A stretch of DNA of 35,819 nt from Variovorax sp. (lineage in GTDB: Bacteria > Pseudomonadota > Gammaproteobacteria > Burkholderiales > Burkholderiaceae_C). The translations under genes were made by a program, and so were the position numbers. Positions 19,749-28,608 of the stretch are shown in pieces. Location of the stretch: positions 1 through 35,819 of the forward strand of contig SEGS01000034.1 in NCBI GenBank assembly GCA_004210915.1. The letters are read 5' to 3'. The stretch's first letter is position 1, and each line of letters opens with the position of its first letter. The notes under the pieces were generated by a model. That model saw nothing but the letters and a program-made list of their open reading frames with translations, searched no databases and was not told the DNA's origin.

Positions 19749-21605
19749 TTAGAGGGATTCGACCTTGCGGCCGGAGAGCGCCCGGGCGATGCCGGCGTTC
19801 ATCCGCTGTGCTGCGAAGGCTTCCGTGGCATCAGCGAGGGCTTTGGTCGCGGCTTCGACCACCGCAGCATCGCTGCTTTGCAAGCTGGCCCGCAGCGCGG
19901 CCATGGATGCATCGATGGCCGCACGCTCGCCGTCCGACAGCAGGTCACCATCGGCCACGAGGGCGCTCTGCGTGGCGAGCAACATGCGGTCGGCATCGAC
20001 CCGCGCCTCGACCAGCGCGCGCGCCTGCATGTCTTGCTGCGCGGTGCTGAAGCTCTCTTGCAGCATGGTCGCGATCTGATCGTCCGAAAGTCCGTAAGTC
20101 GGCTTGACGGTCACGCTGGCTTCCACCCCGCTGCCCTGCTCTTTCGCGCCGACGCTCAAGAGGCCGTCGGCATCGACCGTGAAGGTCACGCGGATGCGCG
20201 CCGCCCCCGCGGCCATTGGCGGAATGCCGCGCAGTTCAAAGCGCGCCAAGCTGCGGCAGTCGGCCACCAGGTCGCGCTCACCCTGCACCACATGCAACGC
20301 CAGCGCGGTCTGGCCGTCCTGGTAGGTGGTGAAGTCCTGTGCCATCGCGGTCGGGATGGTCTGGTTGCGCGGCACGATGCGTTCGACCAGTCCGCCCATC
20401 GTTTCGATGCCCAGCGACAGCGGGATCACGTCGAGCAGCAGCAGGTCGCCCGCGCCGCTGTTGCCGGCGAGTTGGTTCGCCTGGATCGCGGCGCCGAGCG
20501 CGACCACCTCGTCCGGGTTCAGGTTGGTCAGCGGCGCGCGGCCGAAGAAGGCTGCGACGGCCTCGCGGATCTGCGGCATGCGCGTCGAGCCGCCGACCAG
20601 CACGATGCCCTGCAGATCGTCGGGCTTGAGCTTCGCGTCGCGCAGCGCCTTGCGCACGGCGGCGATGGTGCGATCGGTGAGCGGTTTGGTCGCCGCGTCG
20701 AATTGTTCGCGGGTCAGCTCGAGCCCCTGAGCCCTGCCTGAGAGCTCGACGCTGAATGCCGTGGACCGTGCAGCCGTCAGCGCCTCCTTGGCGGCGCGGG
20801 CCGCGACGAGCATCGCGGCGCGATCGTCGTCGCTCGCGAGCGCGATGCCTGCCTCTGCGGCCACGAAATCGGCGAGTGCATGGTCGTAGTCGTCGCCGCC
20901 AAGCGCCGAATCGCCGCCGGTCGCAATGACCTCGAAGACACCTTGGGTGAGCCGCAGGACGGAGATGTCGAAGGTGCCGCCACCCAGGTCATACACCGCA
21001 TAGACGCCTTCGCTGGCGTTGTCCAGACCGTAGGCGATCGCGGCTGCAGTGGGCTCGCTGATCAGGCGCAGCACATTCAACCCGGCAAGCTGCGCCGCAT
21101 CCTTGGTGGCCTGGCGCTGCCCCTCGTCAAAGTAGGCGGGTACCGTGATGACAGCGCCGTAGAGCGCGTCGTCAAAGGTATCTTCAGCGCGATAGCGCAG
21201 GGTCGCGAGGATCTCGGCGCTGACCTCGACCGGCGACTTGATGCCGGCCGTCGTCTGCACCTTGACCATGCCACCTTCGTCGACGAGGCGGTACGACATG
21301 GCGTCGCGGTTCGCGATGTCGGCGAGGCCGCGGCCCATTAGGCGCTTGACCGAGGTGATGGTGTTGGCGGCGTCCTGCGCACGCGAAGCCAGCGCGTCGA
21401 AGCCGATCTGCCGACGGTCCCCGTCAAGGTAGCGAACAGCCGACGGCAGGATGACGCGGCCAGCGTCGTCGGGCAAGCACTCAGCCACGCCGCTCCGCAC
21501 GGCCGCGACCAGCGAATGCGTCGTGCCCAGGTCGATGCCGACCGCGATGCGGCGCTGGTGCGGATCGGGCGCCTGGCCGGGTTCTGAAATCTGTAGCAAT
21601 GCCAT
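19749..21605 (-). CDS. hscA: Fe-S cluster chaperone HscA (Hsp70)
   Basis: This specialised DnaK-type chaperone binds the LPPVK motif of IscU and, with HscB, drives ATP-dependent cluster release. It has 618 residues. The ATPase domain shows [17 protein letters not shown] near residue 22, [35 protein letters not shown] and [16 protein letters not shown]; the substrate-binding domain follows. The start is the ATG at 21603-21605 ([10 protein letters not shown]). The longer open frame upstream overlaps hscB and has no likeness. The gap to hscB is 4 bases, so coupling is likely. Confidence 0.97.
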   Translation of the reverse strand: MALLQISEPGQAPDPHQRRIAVGIDLGTTHSLVAAVRSGVAECLPDDAGRVILPSAVRYLDGDRRQIGFDALASRAQDAANTITSVKRLMGRGLADIANRDAMSYRLVDEGGMVKVQTTAGIKSPVEVSAEILATLRYRAEDTFDDALYGAVITVPAYFDEGQRQATKDAAQLAGLNVLRLISEPTAAAIAYGLDNASEGVYAVYDLGGGTFDISVLRLTQGVFEVIATGGDSALGGDDYDHALADFVAAEAGIALASDDDRAAMLVAARAAKEALTAARSTAFSVELSGRAQGLELTREQFDAATKPLTDRTIAAVRKALRDAKLKPDDLQGIVLVGGSTRMPQIREAVAAFFGRAPLTNLNPDEVVALGAAIQANQLAGNSGAGDLLLLDVIPLSLGIETMGGLVERIVPRNQTIPTAMAQDFTTYQDGQTALALHVVQGERDLVADCRSLARFELRGIPPMAAGAARIRVTFTVDADGLLSVGAKEQGSGVEASVTVKPTYGLSDDQIATMLQESFSTAQQDMQARALVEARVDADRMLLATQSALVADGDLLSDGERAAIDASMAALRASLQSSDAAVVEAATKALADATEAFAAQRMNAGIARALSGRKVESL

Positions 21606-21609
21606 GGCG

Positions 21610-22128
21610 CTATTGTCCCAACTGATCGAATTTCGATTCGATGTCCTGCGCAAAGCGCTCGATAAACATGAGGGCTCTGACCTGGCCGACCGCGGCGGGG
21701 TAATCGCCCTTTTCATCGATCAGCCAGTCGAGTGACGAGAGCGCCCGGGCGCGGGCTGCGCCGACCTCGGCCTGCAGTGCTTCCAGCGCGGTCGCGTCTG
21801 CCACGTCGTCCAGCGCCTCGCGCCATTCCATCTGCTGCATGAGGAAGTCGCCCGGCATCGCCGTGTTGTTCTCAGCATCGACCGGCGCACCGTGCAGCTC
21901 GCAGAGGTAGCTCGCGCGACGGATTGGATCCTTCAGCCGCTGGTAGGCCTCGTTGATGCGCACCGACCACTGCATCGCCACGCGTTGCGCGGCGGCGCCC
22001 TGCGCCGCAAAGCGGTCGGGATGCGCCTCGCGCTGCAGTTCTTTCCAGCGCGCGTCGAGCACGGTGCGCTCCTGCGCGAACGTGGCGGGCACGTCGAACA
22101 GTTCGAAGTCGTTGTCGTTGAGGTTCAT
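21610..22128 (-). CDS. hscB: Fe-S assembly co-chaperone HscB (J-protein)
   Basis: HscB delivers IscU to HscA and stimulates its ATPase. The 172 residues match the family (171 in E. coli). The N-terminal J domain carries the HPD motif in [10 protein letters not shown] and then [20 protein letters not shown]; the C-terminal three-helix IscU-binding part follows, with [15 protein letters not shown]. The start is the ATG at 22126-22128. No ordinary Shine-Dalgarno precedes it; the nearest is a GGCGG 12 bases upstream that is also the 3' arm of a terminator-like hairpin (see 22135-22167). Upstream in-frame codons run through that hairpin and are unlikely to be coding. Confidence 0.96.
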   Translation of the reverse strand: MNLNDNDFELFDVPATFAQERTVLDARWKELQREAHPDRFAAQGAAAQRVAMQWSVRINEAYQRLKDPIRRASYLCELHGAPVDAENNTAMPGDFLMQQMEWREALDDVADATALEALQAEVGAARARALSSLDWLIDEKGDYPAAVGQVRALMFIERFAQDIESKFDQLGQ

Positions 22129-22134
22129 GGCAAG

Positions 22135-22167
22135 AAAAAACCGCCAGCACATGACATGGTGGCGGCT
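22135..22167 (-). terminator. Intrinsic terminator-like hairpin between iscA and hscB
   Basis: Reading the minus strand, CCGCCA (22165-22160), a 13-base loop and TGGCGG (22146-22141) are followed at once by six T residues (22140-22135). This has the form of a rho-independent terminator. It stands inside the isc operon, in the 63-base gap before hscB, and its 3' arm and U-tract occupy the place of the hscB ribosome-binding site. It probably acts as partial attenuation or as an mRNA-end signal between iscRSUA and hscBA-fdx. Confidence 0.7.
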
Positions 22168-22191
22168 GTTGTCGCGGTCAGCGACGGTGCA

Positions 22192-22515
22192 TCAAATACG
22201 AAAACTCTCTCCGCAACCACAACGGTCGCGTTCGTTCGGGTTGATGAACTTGAAGCCTTCATTCAGGCCTTCGCGCACGAAGTCGAGCTGCGTGCCATCA
22301 ATGTAGGCAAGGCTCTTCGGATCGACCAGCACTTTGACCCCATGGTCTTCGAAGATCACGTCTTCAGGAGCGAACTCGTCGACGTATTCAAGCTTGTAAG
22401 CCAGGCCGGAACAACCTGTCGTCTTGACACCCAGGCGCACGCCGACCCCTTTGCCCCGTTTCCCAAGGTAGCGATTGACGTGCCGCGCAGCGGCTTCGGT
22501 CAGCGTGACGGCCAT
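22192..22515 (-). CDS. iscA: A-type Fe-S carrier IscA
   Basis: IscA is a scaffold/carrier that binds iron or Fe-S clusters and passes them to target proteins. It has 107 residues with the three conserved cysteines C35 ([11 protein letters not shown]), C99 and C101 (RCGCGESF). The start is the ATG at 22513-22515 ([12 protein letters not shown]). It follows the iscU stop by one base, so the two are tightly coupled. The gene is followed by a terminator-like hairpin before hscB. Confidence 0.97.
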   Translation of the reverse strand: MAVTLTEAAARHVNRYLGKRGKGVGVRLGVKTTGCSGLAYKLEYVDEFAPEDVIFEDHGVKVLVDPKSLAYIDGTQLDFVREGLNEGFKFINPNERDRCGCGESFRI

Positions 22516-22516
22516 G

Positions 22517-22933
22517 TCAGTGAACGGCTTCCGCAGCAGGTTGCGCTGCCCCGCCGTGCTTGGCCTTGTAGTCATTGACCGCCGCCTTGATCGCATCTTC
22601 AGCCAGGATCGAGCAGTGGATCTTGACGGGCGGCAGTGCCAGTTCTTCGGCGATCTGCGCGTTCTTGAGCGCAGCCGCTTCGTCCAGCGTCTTGCCCTTG
22701 ACCCATTCGGTCACGAGCGAGCTCGAAGCGATGGCCGAGCCGCATCCATAGGTCTTGAAGCGCGCATCCTCGATCACACCGGTTTCGGGGTTGACCTTGA
22801 TCTGCAGCTTCATGACGTCGCCGCATGCCGGCGCGCCGACCATGCCTGTACCGACCGAGTCGTCGCCCTTTTCGAAAGAGCCGACGTTGCGTGGATTCTC
22901 GTAATGGTCGATGACCTTGGGTGAATATGCCAT
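22517..22933 (-). CDS. iscU: Fe-S cluster scaffold IscU
   Basis: IscU is the scaffold on which IscS sulfur and iron are built into [2Fe-2S] and [4Fe-4S] clusters. It has 138 residues with cluster ligands C37, C64 and C107, the conserved D39 ([11 protein letters not shown]), and the HscA-binding motif LPPVK at 100-104. The C-terminal 10 or so residues ([13 protein letters not shown]) are an extra alanine-rich tail. The start is the ATG at 22931-22933 ([16 protein letters not shown]), 23 bases after iscS. Confidence 0.98.
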   Translation of the reverse strand: MAYSPKVIDHYENPRNVGSFEKGDDSVGTGMVGAPACGDVMKLQIKVNPETGVIEDARFKTYGCGSAIASSSLVTEWVKGKTLDEAAALKNAQIAEELALPPVKIHCSILAEDAIKAAVNDYKAKHGGAAQPAAEAVH

Positions 22934-22956
22934 GGGGTACCTTTCGATTCGTGGGT

Positions 22957-24177
22957 TCAGTGGGCCGACCACTGGATCGTGCTGATGTCGATGCCGTCCT
23001 GGAACATTTCCCAGAGCGGGCTCAACTCACGCAACTTCGCGACGTTGTGCTTGATGGTGGAGATCGCGTAGTCGATCTCTTCTTCGGTCGTAAAGCGCCC
23101 GATGGTCATGCGCAGGCTGCTGTGGGCCAGTTCGTCGCTGCGACCCAGGGCGCGCAGCACATAGCTGGGCTCCAGGCTGGCCGAAGTGCACGCCGAACCC
23201 GACGACACAGCCAGGCCCTTGATGCCCATGATCAGCGACTCGCCCTCGACGTAGTTGAAGCTGATGTTCAGGTTGTGCGGCACGCGCTGTTCGAGATCGC
23301 CATTGATGAAGACCTGCTCGACGTCTTTCAGGCCGTCGAGCAGGCGCTTCTGAAGGCGAGCCGCATGGGCAATGTCGGCCTTCATCTCGAGCTTGGCGAT
23401 GCGATAGGCCTCGCCCATGCCGACGATCTGGTGCGTGGGCAACGTGCCCGACCGCATGCCGCGCTCGTGCCCTCCGCCATGCATCTGGGCTTCGAGCCGC
23501 ACGCGGGGCTTGCGACGGACATACAACGCGCCAATGCCCTTGGGGCCGTAGGTCTTGTGCGACGCCAGGCTCATCAAATCGATGGGCAACTTGGCCATGT
23601 CGATGTCGACCTTGCCAGTGGCCTGAGCGGCGTCGACATGGAAGATCACACCCTTTTCGCGGCAGGCATTGCCCAGCGCGACCACGTCCTGGATCACACC
23701 GATCTCGTTGTTCACGAACATCACGCTGGCAAGGATCGTGTCGGGGCGGATCGCCGCCTTGAACTTGTCGAGGTCGAGCAACCCGTTTTCTTCGACGTCC
23801 ATGTAGGTCACTTCGAAGCCCTGGCGCTCCAGCTCACGCATCGTGTCGAGGACAGCCTTGTGTTCGGTCTTCACCGTGATCAGGTGCTTGCCCTTGCCTT
23901 TATAGAACTGAGCCGCGCCCTTGATGGCAAGGTTGTTCGACTCAGTGGCACCCGAGGTCCACACGATCTCGCGCGGATCGGCTCCGATCAAGTCGGCCAC
24001 TTCGCCGCGCGCTTTCTCGACCGCCTCTTCCGCCTCCCAACCCCATGCGTGGCTGCGCGACGCTGGATTGCCGAAATGCTCGCGCAACCAGGGAATCATG
24101 GCGTCGACGACGCGCGGGTCGACCGGCGTGGTCGCCCCGTAATCGAGGTAAATCGGGAAATGAGGGGTGACGTCCAT
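22957..24177 (-). CDS. iscS: Cysteine desulfurase IscS
   Basis: This PLP enzyme takes sulfur from cysteine as a persulfide for IscU and for tRNA thiolation. The 406 residues match IscS (404 in E. coli). Visible marks are [15 protein letters not shown] at the start, the PLP-lysine motif [16 protein letters not shown], and the flexible catalytic loop [17 protein letters not shown] with the persulfide cysteine. The C-terminal end around [19 protein letters not shown] matches the IscU-docking tail. It follows iscR by 69 bases. Confidence 0.98.
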   Translation of the reverse strand: MDVTPHFPIYLDYGATTPVDPRVVDAMIPWLREHFGNPASRSHAWGWEAEEAVEKARGEVADLIGADPREIVWTSGATESNNLAIKGAAQFYKGKGKHLITVKTEHKAVLDTMRELERQGFEVTYMDVEENGLLDLDKFKAAIRPDTILASVMFVNNEIGVIQDVVALGNACREKGVIFHVDAAQATGKVDIDMAKLPIDLMSLASHKTYGPKGIGALYVRRKPRVRLEAQMHGGGHERGMRSGTLPTHQIVGMGEAYRIAKLEMKADIAHAARLQKRLLDGLKDVEQVFINGDLEQRVPHNLNISFNYVEGESLIMGIKGLAVSSGSACTSASLEPSYVLRALGRSDELAHSSLRMTIGRFTTEEEIDYAISTIKHNVAKLRELSPLWEMFQDGIDISTIQWSAH

Positions 24178-24246
24178 GGCTTGCTCAGGCTGGCGTAGGT
24201 TGATTCAGGGTGCGATGCGATTCGTGCGCCCGAAGGCACATCGACA

Positions 24247-24783
24247 TCACGACTTCGCGAAGACGTTGCCGAGCGCGAAGACCGAATTCGGTGCGTTCAC
24301 ACGAATCGGCTTGACCACCGGCTGTGCAGAAATTGCGCGCTTGACCACAGGCTTGTTCTCGATCTGCACGCCTTTTGCGATCTGGTCGTCGACCAGTTTC
24401 TGCAGGGTCACGGAATCCAGGAACTCGACCATTCGCTGATTGAGCGACGTCCACAATTCGTGCGTCATGCAACGACCCGCTTCGCCGAGGCAATTTTCCT
24501 TACCGCCGCAGTGCGTCGCGTCGATGGGCTCATCGACCGACACGATGATGTCGGCCACCGTGATGTCCGCCGCCTTGCGGCCGAGGCTGTACCCGCCGCC
24601 GGGGCCACGCGTGGATTCCACGAGTTCGTGCCGACGCAGCTTGCCGAACAATTGTTCAAGGTAGGACAGCGAAATTTGCTGCCGCTGACTGATGGCAGCC
24701 AGCGTGACCGGACCGGTGTTCTGGCGCAGAGCCAGATCGATCATGGCGGTGACCGCAAAACGGCCTTTGGTAGTGAGACGCAT
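24247..24783 (-). CDS. iscR: Fe-S cluster-sensing repressor IscR
   Basis: IscR is an Rrf2-family regulator that, with a [2Fe-2S] cluster, represses its own isc operon. It has 178 residues. A winged helix occupies the N-terminal half (MRLTTKGRFAVTAMIDLAL, QISLSYLEQLFGKLRR, RGPGGGYSLGR). Cluster ligands are C92, C98, C105 and H108 (HCGGKENCLGEAGRCMTH). The spacing C-X5-C-X6-C is one residue longer than in E. coli (X5, X5). I chose the ATG at 24781-24783 because AAGGAG lies 6 bases upstream; an earlier TTG would include that site. It is the first gene of the isc operon. Confidence 0.96.
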   Translation of the reverse strand: MRLTTKGRFAVTAMIDLALRQNTGPVTLAAISQRQQISLSYLEQLFGKLRRHELVESTRGPGGGYSLGRKAADITVADIIVSVDEPIDATHCGGKENCLGEAGRCMTHELWTSLNQRMVEFLDSVTLQKLVDDQIAKGVQIENKPVVKRAISAQPVVKPIRVNAPNSVFALGNVFAKS

Positions 24784-24924
24784 CGCAAGCTCCTTCAAGT
24801 GCTTACCGTTGAAATGACACCACCGCCCTTGTTCAGGCCGCAGTGACTTCGTCCCCGCCCTGCCCGGCTCCTGGCAGCTGGTGCGCCAACTGTTAGGAGT
24901 GAGCCTTCATCGCGAAGTTCTGGT

Positions 24925-24950
24925 GTTGTTGAGTATTTCGGTCAAGTATA
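24925..24950 (-). promoter_or_regulatory. IscR type 1 operator overlapping an extended -10 promoter
   Basis: The minus strand at 24949-24925 begins ATACTTGACC, continues GAAA and ends TACTCAACAAC. Laid against the 25-base E. coli type 1 IscR consensus as I recall it, 21 of 25 positions agree, by hand. The same DNA carries TGC followed by TATACT (24950-24945), an extended -10, so bound IscR would cover the start site. The rest of the 203-base gap 24784-24986 shows the iscR Shine-Dalgarno and no gene. Confidence 0.7.
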
Positions 24951-24971
24951 GCAGAAGACCTTCAGTTCTGC
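24949..24971. repeat. Inverted repeat at the uvrB-iscR junction
   Basis: The minus strand reads AGCAGAA, 9 bases, TTCTGCT, a perfect 7-base stem about 16 bases after the uvrB stop. It runs into the iscR -10. There is no U-tract after it, so it is a doubtful terminator for uvrB. Confidence 0.4.
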
Positions 24972-24986
24972 TCGGGTAAACCCGCC

Positions 24987-27110
24987 TCACTGGCCGGGGG
25001 TGAGCACCGCGATGTTGTCGCCGCCCGCCGCGCCGAAAGCCTGCTCGCGCAGGATCGCCAACTGGTCGCGCACCCGCGCCGCTTTCTCGAATTCAAGGTT
25101 GCGGGCGTGCTCCAGCATGAGCTTCTCGAGGCGCTTGATCTCTCGCGAGATGTCCTTCTCGCTCATGTCTTCGACCTTCGCGCGCTCCAGGTCGAGCTTC
25201 GCCATTTCCTTGCCCGTCTTTTCGCTATAGACGCCGTCGATCAGGTCGCGCACCTGCTTGACGATGCTGCGCGGCGTGATGCCGTTCGCTTCGTTGTGCG
25301 CGATCTGGCGGGCACGGCGGCGCTCGGTTTCGTCGATGGCTTTCTTCATCGAATCGGTCATGCGGTCGGCGTACAGGATCGCCTTGCCATTCAGATTCCG
25401 CGCTGCGCGGCCGATGGTTTGTATCAGCGAACGCTCGGCGCGCAGGAAGCCTTCCTTGTCGGCATCCAGGATCGCGACCAGCGACACCTCCGGAATGTCC
25501 AGACCCTCGCGCAGCAGGTTGATCCCGACCAGCACGTCGAAGCTGCCCAGCCGCAAATCACGCAGGATTTCCACGCGCTCCACCGTGTCGACATCGCTGT
25601 GCAGGTAGCGCACCTTCACGCCGTTGTCGCCAAGGTAGTCAGTCAGCTGCTCGGCCATGCGCTTGGTGAGCGTGGTGATGAGCACGCGCTCGTTCTTGTC
25701 CACGCGCAGGCGAATCTCGCCGAGAACGTCGTCGACCTGGTGCGTGGCGGGACGCACCTCAACCTCGGGGTCGATCAGCCCGGTCGGCCGCACCAACTGC
25801 TCGACGACATTGCCGGCGTGATTCTTCTCGTACTGCGCCGGCGTGGCCGACACGAAAATCGCCTGCCGCATGCGCGTTTCGAACTCCTCGAACTTGAGCG
25901 GCCGGTTGTCCATCGCCGACGGAAGGCGAAAGCCATAGTCGACCAGCGTGGTCTTGCGCGCCCGGTCGCCGCTGTACATGGCGTTGAGCTGGCCGATCAT
26001 CTGGTGACTCTCATCGAGGAACATCAGCGCGTCCTTCGGCAGGTAGTCGGTCAGCGTCGCTGGTGGCGCACCGGGCGGCGCACCCGAGAGGTGCCGCGAG
26101 TAGTTCTCGATGCCCTTGCAGTGGCCGATCTCGGCCAGCATTTCGAGGTCGAAGCGCGTGCGCTGTTCGAGTCGCTGGGCCTCGACCAACTTGCCCTGGC
26201 TCACGAACGCCTTCAGGCGGTCGGACAGTTCAAGCTTGATCGTCTCCACCGCGCCCAATACCTTGTCGCGCGGCGTCACGTAGTGACTCGATGGGTAAAT
26301 CGTGAAGCGCGGGATCTTCTGCCGGATGCGCCCGGTCAGCGGATCGAAGAGCTGCAGCGACTCGATCTCGTCGTCGAACAGTTCGATGCGGATGGCCAAT
26401 TCGCTGTGCTCGGCCGGAAACACGTCGATGGTGTCGCCACGCACCCGGAAGGTGCCGCGCGCGAAGTCCTGTTCGTTGCGGGTGTATTGCATGCGGATCA
26501 GCCGCCCTATCACGTCGCGCTGGCCGATCTTGTCGCCCACCCGCATGATGAAACGCATCTGCGTGTAGTCCTCGGGCGTGCCGATGCCGTAGATCGCACT
26601 CACCGTCGCCACGATCACCGTGTCGCGCCGCTCCAGCACACTCTTGGTCGCGGAGAGGCGCATTTGTTCGATGTGCTCGTTGATCGAGCTGTCCTTCTCG
26701 ATGAAAAGGTCGCGCTGCGGCACGTAGGCCTCGGGCTGGTAGTAGTCGTAATAGCTGACGAAATACTCGATGGCGTTTTTCGGGAAGAACTCGCGAAATT
26801 CGCTGTAGAGCTGTGCCGCCAGCGTCTTGTTCGGCGCGAACACGATCGCCGGGCGTCCCAGGCGCGCAATCACGTTGGCCATCGTGAAGGTCTTGCCGGA
26901 ACCCGTCACGCCGAGCAGCGTCTGGAAGACCTCCCCGTCTTCGACACCGGTGACCAGGCCTTCGATCGCGGTCGGCTGGTCGCCGGCCGGCGGGTAGGGC
27001 TGAAAAAGCTCGAACGGCGAGCCCGGAAATTTGACGAACTGACCCTCTTTGACAGGGCCGACGCCGGCCGGGTCATGCGTGTCTGTGATGGCTTCGGTGA
27101 TCTCTGGCAT
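24987..27110 (-). CDS. uvrB: Excinuclease ABC subunit B
   Basis: UvrB is the DNA-damage-verifying helicase-like subunit of nucleotide excision repair. From the ATG at 27108-27110 it has 707 residues (673 in E. coli). Visible marks are the Walker A GVTGSGKT (67-74), the damage-probing beta-hairpin region [16 protein letters not shown], the DEAD-like DESH box ([10 protein letters not shown]), helicase motif VI with QTIGRAARN, and a C-terminal UVR coiled coil ([18 protein letters not shown]) that binds UvrA/UvrC. The frame is open far upstream into the antisense of the aminotransferase, but the [10 protein letters not shown] start fits the family. It is divergent from the aminotransferase and 203 bases upstream of iscR. 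I saw no LexA box. Confidence 0.97.
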   Translation of the reverse strand: MPEITEAITDTHDPAGVGPVKEGQFVKFPGSPFELFQPYPPAGDQPTAIEGLVTGVEDGEVFQTLLGVTGSGKTFTMANVIARLGRPAIVFAPNKTLAAQLYSEFREFFPKNAIEYFVSYYDYYQPEAYVPQRDLFIEKDSSINEHIEQMRLSATKSVLERRDTVIVATVSAIYGIGTPEDYTQMRFIMRVGDKIGQRDVIGRLIRMQYTRNEQDFARGTFRVRGDTIDVFPAEHSELAIRIELFDDEIESLQLFDPLTGRIRQKIPRFTIYPSSHYVTPRDKVLGAVETIKLELSDRLKAFVSQGKLVEAQRLEQRTRFDLEMLAEIGHCKGIENYSRHLSGAPPGAPPATLTDYLPKDALMFLDESHQMIGQLNAMYSGDRARKTTLVDYGFRLPSAMDNRPLKFEEFETRMRQAIFVSATPAQYEKNHAGNVVEQLVRPTGLIDPEVEVRPATHQVDDVLGEIRLRVDKNERVLITTLTKRMAEQLTDYLGDNGVKVRYLHSDVDTVERVEILRDLRLGSFDVLVGINLLREGLDIPEVSLVAILDADKEGFLRAERSLIQTIGRAARNLNGKAILYADRMTDSMKKAIDETERRRARQIAHNEANGITPRSIVKQVRDLIDGVYSEKTGKEMAKLDLERAKVEDMSEKDISREIKRLEKLMLEHARNLEFEKAARVRDQLAILREQAFGAAGGDNIAVLTPGQ

Positions 27111-27141
27111 GGCTGTACCTGTGAGGTGGCGCTGGCGCCGG

Positions 27142-27147
27142 TAAAAT
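27142..27147 (+). promoter_or_regulatory. Possible -10 element for the aminotransferase
   Basis: TAAAAT lies 69 bases before the start codon in a GC-rich gap, with a poor -35 at 17 bases (TGTGAG). The inferred start falls at the foot of the hairpin 27153-27185. Confidence 0.35.
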
Positions 27148-27152
27148 TCAAG

Positions 27153-27185
27153 GCAACCGGAAAGCTTAAGCGCTCTCCGGGTTGC
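27153..27185. repeat. Hairpin in the leader of the aminotransferase gene
   Basis: GCAACC-GGA pairs with TCC-GGGTTGC with one bulged base, around a loop that contains the palindrome GCTTAAGC. It sits in the 105-base divergent gap between uvrB and the aminotransferase. No U-tract follows. Confidence 0.5.
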
Positions 27186-27215
27186 ACGCGAAGCTTCATC
27201 CCAAAGGACCCCTCC

Positions 27216-28412
27216 ATGTCTATGTTCACCGCGGTCGAAATGGCACCGCGCGACCCGATCCTCGGCCTCAACGAGCAATTTGCAGCCGACACCAATCCCA
27301 ACAAGGTCAACCTCGGCGTGGGCGTGTACTACGACGACAACGGCAAGCTGCCCCTGCTCAAGTGCGTGCAGGCGGCCGAGCAAAACATGATCAAGGCGCC
27401 GACCGCGCGCGGCTACCTGCCGATCGACGGGATCGTGGCGTACGACAACGCGGTCAAGGGCCTGGTTTTCGGTGCCGACAGCGAACCCGTCAGCTCCGGC
27501 CGCGTCGCGACTGTGCAAGGCATCGGCGGTACCGGCGGCCTGAAGGTTGGGGCGGACTTTTTGAAGAAGCTCAACCCGAACGCCACCGTGCTGATCAGCG
27601 ACCCGAGTTGGGAAAACCACCGCGCGCTGTTCACGCAAGCCGGCTTTCCGGTCCAGACCTACCCCTACTACGACGCAGCCAAGCGCGGCGTGAACTTCGA
27701 CGGCATGTTGGCTGCGTTGAAGGTAGCGCCGGCCGGCACCATCGTCGTGCTGCACGCCTGCTGCCACAACCCGACCGGCTACGACATCACTGCCGAACAG
27801 TGGGACCAGGTGATCGCCGCCGTCAAGGCAAGCAACCTCGTGCCTTTCCTCGACATGGCCTACCAGGGGTTTGGCTATGGCATCAAGGAAGACGGCGCCG
27901 TGATCGGCAAGTTCGTCGCGGCCGGCCTCACCTTCTTCGTGTCGACCTCGTTCTCCAAGAGCTTCAGCCTGTATGGCGAACGCGTCGGCGCGCTGTCGGT
28001 GCTGTGCGAGAGCAAGGAAGAAGCTTCGCGCGTTTTGTCGCAGCTCAAGATCGCGATCCGCACCAATTACAGCAACCCACCGATCCATGGCGGCGCCGTG
28101 GTGGCCGCGGTGCTCAACGACCCGACGCTGCGCGCGCAGTGGGAAGAAGAACTCGCCGAAATGCGCGTGCGCATCAAGGCCATGCGCCAAAAGCTGGTCG
28201 ACGGCCTCAAAGCCGCAGGCATCGAGCAGGACATGAGCTTCATCACGACGCAGATCGGCATGTTCAGCTACTCGGGCCTCAACAAGGACCAGATGGTGCG
28301 CCTGCGCAACGAGTTCGGCGTGTACGGCACCGACACCGGCCGCATGTGCGTGGCCGCGCTCAACAGCAAGAACATCGACTACGTCTGCGCGTCGATCGCG
28401 AAGGTCATCTGA
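27216..28412 (+). CDS. Aspartate/aromatic amino acid aminotransferase (class I)
   Basis: This PLP-dependent transaminase of the AspC/TyrB group moves amino groups between aspartate or aromatic amino acids and 2-oxoglutarate. The 398 residues match the family (396-397). Visible marks are [18 protein letters not shown], the HNPTG motif ([13 protein letters not shown]), the D/Y pair in [13 protein letters not shown], the Schiff-base lysine K248 in [18 protein letters not shown], and the C-terminal arginine in TGRMCVAAL that binds the substrate carboxylate. The choice between AspC and TyrB specificity cannot be made from sequence. The start is ATG TCT ATG TTC at 27216, with AAGGA 9 bases upstream. 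Confidence 0.95.
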   Translation: MSMFTAVEMAPRDPILGLNEQFAADTNPNKVNLGVGVYYDDNGKLPLLKCVQAAEQNMIKAPTARGYLPIDGIVAYDNAVKGLVFGADSEPVSSGRVATVQGIGGTGGLKVGADFLKKLNPNATVLISDPSWENHRALFTQAGFPVQTYPYYDAAKRGVNFDGMLAALKVAPAGTIVVLHACCHNPTGYDITAEQWDQVIAAVKASNLVPFLDMAYQGFGYGIKEDGAVIGKFVAAGLTFFVSTSFSKSFSLYGERVGALSVLCESKEEASRVLSQLKIAIRTNYSNPPIHGGAVVAAVLNDPTLRAQWEEELAEMRVRIKAMRQKLVDGLKAAGIEQDMSFITTQIGMFSYSGLNKDQMVRLRNEFGVYGTDTGRMCVAALNSKNIDYVCASIAKVI

Positions 28413-28558
28413 CCTTCGGCCCGGTGGCGCCCTGGGCTTGTTCCTCGGGATCAACAACCAACCGGGCCGCCAAAACGCGATCTGAGAGCAAGTGGCGGCG
28501 CAGGTTTTCGGCGTCGCAAAGGTGACCCACTTTGGGTGTTTGTGCCTACCTCCGGGGC

Positions 28559-28586
28559 GCGGTGCTGCTGATATATTGCACCGCAA
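28559..28586 (+). promoter_or_regulatory. phaZ promoter with inverted repeat and PhaR-like site
   Basis: TGA then TATATT (28572-28577) is an extended -10 element 32 bases before the phaZ start. It is framed by the perfect arms GCGGTGC (28559-28565) and GCACCGC (28578-28584). A TTGC-ACC-GCAA palindrome (28576-28586) touches its downstream edge and fits the TGC-N3/4-GCA pattern bound by PhaR, the PHB-granule repressor. The rest of the 196-base gap 28413-28608 shows no gene. Confidence 0.5.
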
Positions 28587-28608
28587 CATTACAAGCACTC
28601 AGGGTCCC

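Noticed and set aside
27111..27215. LexA (SOS) box upstream of uvrB
   Set aside because: I looked for CTGT-N8-ACAG on both strands. CTGTACCTGTGAGG has the first half only.
25107..28412. A plus-strand open frame of 1101 codons, antisense to uvrB and in frame with the aminotransferase
   Set aside because: Only the last 398 codons show a protein family. The upstream part is the shadow of uvrB, and the real start at 27216 has a ribosome-binding site.
27111..28598. Upstream extension of the uvrB frame
   Set aside because: It is antisense to the aminotransferase, and the known UvrB N-terminus starts at 27110.
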